A model generated the notes under the pieces. The model made no database searches. It was given only the letters and a program-made list of their open reading frames with translations, and had not been told where the DNA came from. A stretch of 34,683 nt of DNA from BRH-c32 sp041674625 (GTDB taxonomy: Bacteria > Bacteroidota > Ignavibacteria > Ignavibacteriales > Melioribacteraceae). Numbering within the stretch: the first letter of the stretch is position 1; each line of letters starts with the position of its first letter. Below are positions 24,073-31,930 of the stretch, in pieces. The DNA lies in contig JBAYVI010000015.1 in the NCBI GenBank assembly GCA_041674625.1, forward strand, positions 1 through 34,683, read 5' to 3'. The position numbers and the translations under genes were made by a program.

Positions 24073-25872
24073 GTGAATAGAATTAAAGAAATTATTTTTG
24101 TACTCTTAATGCTTGTTTTAGGAGGTATGTCGATAGTAGAAGCTAAAAATTATTGGAGCGGAGAAATACGAACATATGAATCTATTTTATACGGAAGGAT
24201 TGAAATTAGAATGAAAACCGCCGAAGCGAGTGGTGTTACTTCTACATTATTTACATACAATACAAAATCGAGTACATATAACGAAATAGATATCGAAGTT
24301 ATGGGCTTTCGAAATACTGAAGCTGAGTTCACCACTTTTACTCCGGATCAAAAAGGTGTAAACCATAGACAAGTCTTAAATTTTAATCCACATGCCGCTT
24401 TTCATACTTATGCAATAGAATGGACCCCTACTTATGTATCGTGGTGGGTAGATGGATTTGAAATATATCGTGATAATAGCGCACGAATTCAATCATTAAA
24501 TTTGCCACAAGCAATAATGATGAATTTCTGGATACCCAATTCAGTTGAATGGGCAGGTGCTTTTAGCTCTTCTTCATTGCCTCTATATGCTTATTATGAT
24601 TGGATAAAATATTATGAATATACACCTGAAACAAAGAATGAATTTACTCTTAAATGGGTAGATAATTTTGATACATTTGATGCTTCACGTTGGTCAAAAT
24701 CTAATAGTACTTTTGGTTCTAATCTTGCCGATTTCAAGGCACAAAATGTATTAGTAAAAGATGGATATTTAATGCTGTGCATGACAAACCAAGGTGAGAC
24801 AGCATCACATGAACCGGCTATTCTCGATACCGATATCGATGCTCCTTATCCAATTAGTGGTTGGATTTATAATGATAAATTATCTATTAAATTCTCAGAA
24901 TCGATTGAAGAAACCTCCGCTAAAGAATTATCTAATTATATCACACCAAGTCTAAAAATATCTAATCCAGTGCTAAGTGAAGATAATACTCGAATTACTT
25001 TTGATGTAACTGGTTCAAAAGCGGGGCAGTCTTATTCAACTGCAATTAAAGGGATAAAAGACTTAGCTCCATTGCCGAATGTAATGCCATTAAAACCATT
25101 CTCTGTATTTAGTGTGCATTCTTCTCCCATGGTTATTGACATTGGTAATCCTAATTCAGGGAATGTTATTCTTCCGCAACAGACATTTGATGCAAAGAAA
25201 GAATTTGGTTCAGGCGGAGGAGCAATTAAACAAGAATCTGGAATAGTTTATTCAGGGGATAATTCTTCTTTATTTAATGATGGTTTAGAAAATATCGGTT
25301 TTTATCAACATCGAGTTGCCAATGGAACTTATCGAGTCAAATTATTCTTTGTTGAATCCGATTCGAGTGGATTTACAGAAAGGATATTCGATGTATTTAT
25401 TAATGGGAAGAAAGTACTTCCAAATTTTCAAATAAAAAATGAAATTGGTTATAATAAAGGTTTAGTAAAAACTATTGATGATATATATATTAATGATAAC
25501 CTCCTAAATATTTATTTCAAATCAATAAAAGGATATGCAATACTTCATGGTATAACAATTGAGCAGACTTCTCCAACAGGGATAAACGACAATATAGGAA
25601 TGGTTTTACCAACTGATATTGAAATGCAGTTATATCCAAATCCCTTTAATCCTACTTTTAATATAAGTTATACTTTGACAAAGCAAATGCCTATTGATAT
25701 TACTATATATGATTCACTCGGTAGAAAATGCAGCGAAGTATTTAGCGGTGTTAAAGATGCAGGAATGCATAAATTAAAAGTGGATGCAAACAATCTCTCC
25801 AGTGGGGTATTTTTTGTAACTTTACAAACCCCAAATAATATTATCACACAGAAAATTGTACATCTAAAGTAG
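24073..25872 (+). CDS. Circularly permuted GH16 beta-glucanase (licheninase-like) with Ig-like, malectin-like and T9SS domains
   Basis: A 599-residue secreted protein. Signal peptide about 1-24. The GH16 core begins right after it with NYWSGEIRTYESILYGRIEIRM and has the catalytic motif NEIDIEVMG (E71 nucleophile, D73, E75 acid/base). HTYAIEWTPTYVSWWVDG and MMNFWIP follow. The strands usually N-terminal in GH16, WVDNFDTFDASRW through LADFKAQNVLVKDGYLMLCM (about 190-240), come last. This is the order of the Fibrobacter succinogenes 1,3-1,4-beta-glucanase, a natural circular permutant, which it closely resembles by eye. Residues about 255-345 look like an SbsA-type Ig domain, about 360-500 like a malectin/CBM57 module (DIGNPNSGN, NGTYRVKLFFVE, DVFINGKKV), and 515-599 form a T9SS sorting domain (YPNPFNPTFN). 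It starts at a GTG 20 bases after the GH3 stop, with AGAGGA upstream. Probable substrate: mixed-linkage beta-glucan. Confidence 0.87.
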   Translation: MNRIKEIIFVLLMLVLGGMSIVEAKNYWSGEIRTYESILYGRIEIRMKTAEASGVTSTLFTYNTKSSTYNEIDIEVMGFRNTEAEFTTFTPDQKGVNHRQVLNFNPHAAFHTYAIEWTPTYVSWWVDGFEIYRDNSARIQSLNLPQAIMMNFWIPNSVEWAGAFSSSSLPLYAYYDWIKYYEYTPETKNEFTLKWVDNFDTFDASRWSKSNSTFGSNLADFKAQNVLVKDGYLMLCMTNQGETASHEPAILDTDIDAPYPISGWIYNDKLSIKFSESIEETSAKELSNYITPSLKISNPVLSEDNTRITFDVTGSKAGQSYSTAIKGIKDLAPLPNVMPLKPFSVFSVHSSPMVIDIGNPNSGNVILPQQTFDAKKEFGSGGGAIKQESGIVYSGDNSSLFNDGLENIGFYQHRVANGTYRVKLFFVESDSSGFTERIFDVFINGKKVLPNFQIKNEIGYNKGLVKTIDDIYINDNLLNIYFKSIKGYAILHGITIEQTSPTGINDNIGMVLPTDIEMQLYPNPFNPTFNISYTLTKQMPIDITIYDSLGRKCSEVFSGVKDAGMHKLKVDANNLSSGVFFVTLQTPNNIITQKIVHLK

Positions 25873-25878
25873 GGAAGT

Positions 25879-28509
25879 ATGAAGAATTTATCGATTAGTA
25901 ATTATTTACCAATAATTCTTTTATTTTTATTTACGAATATTAAAAGTCAAGAAAAGGGAAATAATTTCTATCTGAGTGAAGGTTGGAAAATTGAAAGCTC
26001 TTCAAAATTGTCCATTGATGGAAGTGTAATTTCATCACAAAATTATATCCCGGTTGATTGGCTTCCTATTTTAGTTCCTGCAACAATATTTACCGGATTA
26101 AGGCAAAATAATTTATTTCAAGATGTATTTATAAGCGATAACTTAAAAAAAATTGATAGAGAGCAATTCAATTCTTCTTGGTGGTATAGATGCCAATTTA
26201 ATATAGAGAAAAAATATTCCAATCAATTTGTAAAACTATTTTTTGAAGGAATTAATTACAGGGCAAATATTTGGTTAAATGGAAAAATAATATCAGATAC
26301 ATCGAAAATCTTTGGCTCATTTCGGCAGTTTGAAATCGACGTAACAAAATATCTATCTTCGGGGAATAAAAATGTGTTAGCGATAGAATTATTCCCACCA
26401 CAAAAGGGAGACCCAACGATAGGATTTGTTGATTGGAACCCAAAAGCTCCCGATAATAATATGGGTTTATGGCGTGGAGTTTTAGTAAAAATATCAGGCT
26501 CTGTTTCTCTCATCAATCCGTTTGTCAAATCTAAAATTGAAATACCCTCATTATTAAAAGCTGAATTAACAATCTCTGCTGAAATTAAAAACAATAGTAA
26601 TCAAGAAGTGACTGGAAAAATAATCGGCAAGATTGAAGGGATAACCTTTGGTAAAGATATTCTTCTTAAGCCTAATGAGAAAAGAACGGTTTCATTTACT
26701 CCTGAAGAATTTAATAATCTTATCATAAAAAACCCACGTATTTGGTGGACTTATTCTCTTGGAAAGCAGGAACTTTATAATTTAGAATTAACTTTTACTA
26801 TTGATAATAAAGAGTCCGATTATAGTAAGGTGAAATTTGGGATAAGGGAGGTAAAGGATTATTTAACACCAGAAGGATATAGAGGTTACAAGTTAAATGG
26901 GAAAAATATTTTAATTCTCGGTGGTGGCTGGGTAGATAATTTATTTTTGGATAACTCCACTGAAAATATTAGAACTCAATTACAATATGTACGTGATATG
27001 GGTCTGAATACTATTCGATTAGAAGGATTCTGGGGTAAGAATAAAGATATTTATGATATATGCGATGAATACGGAATATTAATAATGACAGGGTGGAGCT
27101 GTGAGTGGGAATGGGAAGTTTATATAGGAAAGCCTGATGATGATTTTGGTTCAATTAAATCAAATGAAGATATAGACTTAATTTCACAATCTTGGCAGGA
27201 TCAAATTAAATGGTTACGAAATCATCCGAGCGTCTTTTTATGGGTTTATGGGAGTGATAAATTACCCCGCCCGGAATTAGAAAAAAAATATATTGAAATT
27301 CTAAAAAATGATGATCCTACTCGTCCATTTTTGGCAGCTGCAAAAGGATTAACAAGCACAATCACGGGAATCACTGGCGTAAAGATGTTCGGACCTTATG
27401 ATTACGTTCCCCCAAAATATTGGTGGCAAGATAAAGAAAATGGGGGAGCCTACGGCTTTAATACAGAAGTTGGCATCGGTGCGCAAATACCTGTTTCAGA
27501 AAGTATTAGGAAAATGATCCCCGAAAGTTCATTAAATAAAATAGATAGTATTTGGAATTATCATTGTGGTGGTTTTTCATTCGGAAATCTAAAAAATTAC
27601 AACGAAGCAATTGAGAATCGATTAGGTATATCAAAAAATTTTGAAGATTATTCAGATAATAAAGCACAGTTTATTAATTATGAAGGTACTCGCTCGATGT
27701 TCGAATCTCACGTTGCAAATAGGTACAATGCAACAGGCATTATTCAATGGATGCTAAATGGGGCTTGGCCAAAACTGTGGTGGCAGTTATATGATTATTA
27801 TTTAGTCCCAAATGCTTCTTACTTTGCTACGAAAAAAGCATTGGAACCGGTTCACATTATGTATGATTACAATACGAAGAATATTTTTATTTCTAACCTC
27901 TCGTTTAAGAGTATTGATGATGCGGAATACGAAATAGCTATATTTGATTTTGAAATGAAAAAGATTTTTTCCAAGTCGTCAGAAATCAATATAAAAGTGG
28001 ATGATATAGCTTTAGTTTTAGAGAATTTATCACTTCCTAAAAATGAAGGTGCAGTATATTTTCTTGATTTGAAAGTTAAAGCAAATGAAAAAACCCTCTC
28101 AAGAAATTTTTATACATTACCTGCGTCAGATGATATTCTTGATATAGAAAAAACTGACTGGACTCGAACACCAACACTAAAGTATAGTAATCTAAAAGTA
28201 CTGAATAATCTAGAAAATATTAAATTAGGTACAGAGATAAGCTCAGAAAATAATCTGAAAGAATTGAAATACAAAATTAAACTAGTAAATAAAACTGATA
28301 AATTAGCATTTCAGATTAATATAAAAGCATTATCAGAGAAGGGTGAGCTAATCGCGCCAATCTTTTTAGAGGATAATTATTTCAGTTTGCTGCCAAGTGA
28401 AAGACGAGAAGTAGAATTAACTATACCAATTATTAATCAACCACAAAAAATATCTAGTATAAAAATTTCTGGTTGGAATATCGAACCAATTTATTTTAAT
28501 TATGAGTAA
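25879..28509 (+). CDS. Glycoside hydrolase family 2, exo-beta-D-glucosaminidase-like
   Basis: An 876-residue protein with signal peptide (to about KSQ24), sugar-binding jelly roll (about 30-210: WYRCQFNIEKKYSNQ, GINYRANIWLNGK, NMGLWRGV), Ig-like domain (about 215-330), TIM barrel (about 335-650) and C-terminal beta domains. The subfamily marks are those of exo-beta-D-glucosaminidase CsxA. VYGSDKLP carries the acid/base as Asp (D460) instead of the Glu in the NE motif of classical GH2. The nucleophile is E530 in GFNTEVGIG, 70 residues later (72 in CsxA, D469/E541). NTIRLEGFWG and IIQWMLNGAWPKLWWQLYDYY are also typical. It should release GlcN from chitosan-like chains; an endo-beta-mannosidase-like relative is the alternative. 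No T9SS tail, so periplasmic. It lies 6 bases after GH16 and overlaps the kinase by 8 bases. Confidence 0.84.
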   Translation: MKNLSISNYLPIILLFLFTNIKSQEKGNNFYLSEGWKIESSSKLSIDGSVISSQNYIPVDWLPILVPATIFTGLRQNNLFQDVFISDNLKKIDREQFNSSWWYRCQFNIEKKYSNQFVKLFFEGINYRANIWLNGKIISDTSKIFGSFRQFEIDVTKYLSSGNKNVLAIELFPPQKGDPTIGFVDWNPKAPDNNMGLWRGVLVKISGSVSLINPFVKSKIEIPSLLKAELTISAEIKNNSNQEVTGKIIGKIEGITFGKDILLKPNEKRTVSFTPEEFNNLIIKNPRIWWTYSLGKQELYNLELTFTIDNKESDYSKVKFGIREVKDYLTPEGYRGYKLNGKNILILGGGWVDNLFLDNSTENIRTQLQYVRDMGLNTIRLEGFWGKNKDIYDICDEYGILIMTGWSCEWEWEVYIGKPDDDFGSIKSNEDIDLISQSWQDQIKWLRNHPSVFLWVYGSDKLPRPELEKKYIEILKNDDPTRPFLAAAKGLTSTITGITGVKMFGPYDYVPPKYWWQDKENGGAYGFNTEVGIGAQIPVSESIRKMIPESSLNKIDSIWNYHCGGFSFGNLKNYNEAIENRLGISKNFEDYSDNKAQFINYEGTRSMFESHVANRYNATGIIQWMLNGAWPKLWWQLYDYYLVPNASYFATKKALEPVHIMYDYNTKNIFISNLSFKSIDDAEYEIAIFDFEMKKIFSKSSEINIKVDDIALVLENLSLPKNEGAVYFLDLKVKANEKTLSRNFYTLPASDDILDIEKTDWTRTPTLKYSNLKVLNNLENIKLGTEISSENNLKELKYKIKLVNKTDKLAFQINIKALSEKGELIAPIFLEDNYFSLLPSERREVELTIPIINQPQKISSIKISGWNIEPIYFNYE

Positions 28510-29254
28510 ACATATAATACCACGAATTGATGATTTTGCTATTGATCCAAAAATTCTAACAGAGTTAAATGAATTTAAATTTCGATTTATGTCGATTGCT
28601 TCTCATGAATTTAGAACTCCATTGACAACAATTTTAACTTCATCAGAATTGCTTTTAATGGTTGGGCGTTCGATTAGTGAAGATAAATATGAAGATTATA
28701 TTATACAGATACAAAACTCGGTTATTTATATGACGAGTATTTTGGATGATATACTTACATTAAACAAAATAGAAACAGGTAAATGGAAGTTCAATCCGAC
28801 TAAAACTAACTTAACCGCTTTTTGTAATAAAATGATAGAGGATGCGAACAATTTTACATCAGATAAGCATAAACTAATATTCAAATCAAATTTCAAAAAT
28901 ATTTTTGCCATTATCGACAATAAACTTCTTCAACACATAATCTCAAACTTACTTTCCAATTCGATTAAATATTCTCCAAGAGGAGGGGACATCATATTGA
29001 GACTAGATAAATCTAAATCTGATTTAATTTTCTCGGTTGCTGATAACGGAATTGGAGTAATGAAAAAAGATCAAGAAAAGCTTTTTGAAATTTTCTATCG
29101 TGGAAAAAATGCAGAAAAATATGAAGGAACAGGGCTTGGACTTTCTATCGTAAAACGATGTGTGGATTCCCATGGAGGTAAGATTAATTTCGAGAGTAAA
29201 CTGAATAAAGGGACTAAATTTGAAGTAACAATACCAATGTTTACTTCTATATAA
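28502..29254 (+). CDS. Soluble sensor-less histidine kinase
   Basis: A 250-residue protein consisting of little more than the kinase core. A 20-residue N-terminal stub leads straight into HisKA with phospho-acceptor H35 in ASHEFRTPL. The HATPase domain has the N box NLLSNSIKYSP, G1 DNGIGV, F box LFEIFYRGK and G2 GTGLGLSIVKR. There is no transmembrane helix, PAS, GAF or other input domain, so the signal must come from a partner protein or an intracellular cue. The ATG overlaps the GH2 gene by 8 bases and the response regulator follows after 7 bases, so it is co-transcribed with the glycosidases. The family autophosphorylates on His and passes the phosphate to a REC domain, here presumably the next gene. 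Confidence 0.92.
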   Translation: MSKHIIPRIDDFAIDPKILTELNEFKFRFMSIASHEFRTPLTTILTSSELLLMVGRSISEDKYEDYIIQIQNSVIYMTSILDDILTLNKIETGKWKFNPTKTNLTAFCNKMIEDANNFTSDKHKLIFKSNFKNIFAIIDNKLLQHIISNLLSNSIKYSPRGGDIILRLDKSKSDLIFSVADNGIGVMKKDQEKLFEIFYRGKNAEKYEGTGLGLSIVKRCVDSHGGKINFESKLNKGTKFEVTIPMFTSI

Positions 29255-29261
29255 AAATATT

Positions 29262-30023
29262 ATGAAAAAGATTTTAATAATAGAAGACGAATTACCTGTA
29301 CGAATGGGAATAAAAGATCTACTTGAACTTAAGAAATATCAAGTATTGGAAACAGGTTCAGGTAAAGAGGGTTTAAAAATAGCTAAAGAAGAACTGCCCG
29401 ATCTGATAATTTGTGATATAAAAATGCCCGTGATGGATGGATATGCTGTACTAAAAAATATAAGTGAAGATGAAAAATTAGTTACAATACCGTTTATATT
29501 TCTTACTGCAAAAACTGAAATGTCAGACCTAAGGTATGGGATGAATCTCGGTGCCGATGATTATATTGTAAAACCATTCCTTGCAAAAGACCTTTATAAG
29601 GCAATTGAAGTAAGAATTAGTAAAAACGAAAAGAATAAAAAAACAATTGATAATAAAAATCAGACTGAGAAACAGGATACTAAAAATCTTGAAGAACACC
29701 TTTTTATAACAGAAGGGAATAAACCTCAGTTTATAAAGATTAATGATATTGAATGCATCACTGCATTTAATGAATATACAAATGTGTATGTATGTAACTC
29801 GAAAAAATTTGTAATTAGAAAATCGCTTCGTGAATGGGAAAGTGTTCTACCAAATACAATGTTTATCAGGATTCATCGCTCTACTATTATTAATTACGAA
29901 CATGTTGATAGAATAGAAAAATTCTATGCGCGTTCTTATCTTGTTTATCTCAAAAACATTAAGCAACCTTTTGTTATTAGCCAACGATATCTAACAAAAC
30001 TAAAAAAGAATCTTTTCTTCTAA
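29262..30023 (+). CDS. Response regulator, REC-LytTR
   Basis: A 253-residue transcription factor. The REC domain (about 1-120) has acidic pocket E8/D9, phospho-acceptor D52 in LIICDIKMP, switch Thr in FLTAKTE and Lys in VKPF. A charged linker (about 122-145) leads to a LytTR DNA-binding domain (about 148-253): FIKINDIECITAFNEYTNVYV, KSLREWESVLPNTMFIRIHRSTIINYEHVDRI and SQRYLTKLKKNL. LytTR regulators normally pair with LytS/AgrC-type (His_kinase) sensors; here the neighbour is a HisKA kinase. Its place at the end of the GH3-GH16-GH2-kinase operon and before the symporter suggests it controls this carbohydrate locus. No recognisable LytTR direct repeats were found by eye in the adjacent gap. 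Confidence 0.93.
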   Translation: MKKILIIEDELPVRMGIKDLLELKKYQVLETGSGKEGLKIAKEELPDLIICDIKMPVMDGYAVLKNISEDEKLVTIPFIFLTAKTEMSDLRYGMNLGADDYIVKPFLAKDLYKAIEVRISKNEKNKKTIDNKNQTEKQDTKNLEEHLFITEGNKPQFIKINDIECITAFNEYTNVYVCNSKKFVIRKSLREWESVLPNTMFIRIHRSTIINYEHVDRIEKFYARSYLVYLKNIKQPFVISQRYLTKLKKNLFF

Positions 30024-30132
30024 ATTATAGTGATTTCACAGCATAATATTCGCGTTTACTGCATTTAACTCCTATTAGTATTTTCATTGATTAATTTAGT
30101 ATTCGGGATAGTTCTACAATCAAGGATTCTTT

Positions 30133-31905
30133 ATGCAGCTAACGTTTATAGATTTTGTAGTTATTGCGCTCTATTTCCTTTTCAATCTTGCTATCGCTTT
30201 ATGGTTGCGTAAAAGGGCTACAAAAAGCGTAAGTGATTATTTTATTGCAGGTAAAAAAGTACCTTGGTGGTTAGCTGGAACATCAATGGTTGCTACAACA
30301 TTTGCGGCTGATACTCCATTAGTTGTAACTGGTTTAGTCGCTGCAAATGGAATTGCTGGTAATTGGATTTGGTGGAGCATGGCATTCAGCGGAATGCTTA
30401 CAGTATTTTTCTTTGCGAAATTATGGAATCGCTCCGCCGTATTAACTGATGTGGAATTTGCTGAAATTAGATATAGCGGTAAACCAGCTAAATTTCTTCG
30501 CATCTTCCGAGCAATATATTTGGGAGTACCTATTAATCTTATAATTATGGGATGGGTAAATCTTGCAATCGCAAAAATATTGATGAGCGTTGTAGGAGTT
30601 ACAAAAGTAGAAGCGCTGGTAATTGCCTTGATAATAATGTTTATTACTGCATCGATTTCAACTTTGTCCGGATTGTGGGGAGTTTTGTGGACTGACCTTT
30701 TCCAATTTGTTTTAAAGATGGGAATGGTAATTGCATTAGCAATATTTGCTGTTAATGCAAGCGGAGGAATGAATTCACTTATTGGTCAATTGAATGAGAT
30801 TGATAAATCAAGAGATTCATCAAGTTCAATAATGTCATTTATCCCTGACATAAATTCAGTATGGATGCCAATGATAACATTTTTTGTATTTATTGCTGTT
30901 AACTGGTGGGCATCATGGTATCCGGGAGCTGAACCAGGTGGCGGTGGCTATATTGCACAAAGAATTTTTGCGTCCAAAGATGAAAAAAATTCTATACTTG
31001 CAACATTATGGTTTAACATTGCTCATTATGCTTTACGTCCATGGCCTTGGATAATTGTGGCTTTAGTTGCAGTTGCTCGTTTTCATGGTGACCCAATGTT
31101 TGCAAAAGACCCTGAATCAGGTTATATAAGAATATTAATTTCTGATTTACCTTCATATTTAAGGGGGTTGATGATAGCAGCGTTCGCTGCCGCTTATATG
31201 TCTACCATAGGCACGCAATTGAATTGGGGCGCTAGTTATATTGTTAATGATGTTTATAAACGTTATATGAATAAAGATAAGAATGAAAATCATTATGTGA
31301 AAGTATCACAAGCTGTAACGATGCTTTTAATGATATGTTCTGTTATAGTAACTTTTTATATGGATTCCATAGCCGGGGCATGGAAAATCTTGATGGCAAT
31401 CGGTGCTGGAACAGGATTAGTTTATATTTTAAGATGGTTTTGGTGGAGAATAAATGCGTGGAGCGAAATCTCAGCGATGATTACAGCTTTTGTAACTTCG
31501 TTAGTTTTACAATTCGTATTAAACTATAATGAAAGTGACCCAAAAGATTTTGCGCATTTATTATTAATAACTGTTGCAATCACTTCTGCAATATGGTTGC
31601 TTGTTACATATATGACAGACCCAGAACCAAAAGATAAATTATTAGCTTTTTATAGAAGGGTTAGACCAAATGCTACGATGTGGGGACCAATTGCAAAAGA
31701 AGCAACGGATATTGTTCCCGAAAAAGATGGCATTTATAATCTTATCAATTGGTTATCGGGTGTTGCAATGATCTATTCTTTTCTAATGGGAATGGGAAAA
31801 TTAATTCTTGGAAACCCACTATTTGGAATGGGATTAATATTTCTTGGTTTGTTTTTTGCAGCAATAATATATTTTAGAATGAATAAAAAAGGATGGGAAC
31901 TTTAA
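30133..31905 (+). CDS. Sodium:solute symporter (SSS family), probable sugar/amino-sugar transporter
   Basis: A 590-residue inner-membrane protein with about 13-14 hydrophobic helices. SSS family marks are SVSDYFIAGKKVPWWLAGTS in the first loop and helix 2, AADTPLVVTGLVA, TLSGLWGVLWTDLFQF around helix 6, the glycine-rich WYPGAEPGGGGYIAQR in place of the usual SSS signature, and FAAAYMSTIGTQLNWGASYIVND, which corresponds to the Na+-site helix 8. It imports a solute with Na+. The next genes are a NagB-like protein (25-base gap) and a ROK kinase, so a hexose or amino-sugar substrate is likely. AAGGA precedes the ATG. It is 109 bases downstream of the response regulator, a gap in which I see no confident promoter. 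Confidence 0.9.
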   Translation: MQLTFIDFVVIALYFLFNLAIALWLRKRATKSVSDYFIAGKKVPWWLAGTSMVATTFAADTPLVVTGLVAANGIAGNWIWWSMAFSGMLTVFFFAKLWNRSAVLTDVEFAEIRYSGKPAKFLRIFRAIYLGVPINLIIMGWVNLAIAKILMSVVGVTKVEALVIALIIMFITASISTLSGLWGVLWTDLFQFVLKMGMVIALAIFAVNASGGMNSLIGQLNEIDKSRDSSSSIMSFIPDINSVWMPMITFFVFIAVNWWASWYPGAEPGGGGYIAQRIFASKDEKNSILATLWFNIAHYALRPWPWIIVALVAVARFHGDPMFAKDPESGYIRILISDLPSYLRGLMIAAFAAAYMSTIGTQLNWGASYIVNDVYKRYMNKDKNENHYVKVSQAVTMLLMICSVIVTFYMDSIAGAWKILMAIGAGTGLVYILRWFWWRINAWSEISAMITAFVTSLVLQFVLNYNESDPKDFAHLLLITVAITSAIWLLVTYMTDPEPKDKLLAFYRRVRPNATMWGPIAKEATDIVPEKDGIYNLINWLSGVAMIYSFLMGMGKLILGNPLFGMGLIFLGLFFAAIIYFRMNKKGWEL

Positions 31906-31930
31906 ATTGGGTTCTTTTTAGAAAAATCAT

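Noticed and set aside
30047..30107. Two TATTCGSG copies (30047-30054 and 30100-30107) before the symporter as LytTR sites
   Set aside because: The 53-base spacing and the sequence do not fit the paired 9-bp direct repeats about one helical turn apart used by LytTR regulators.
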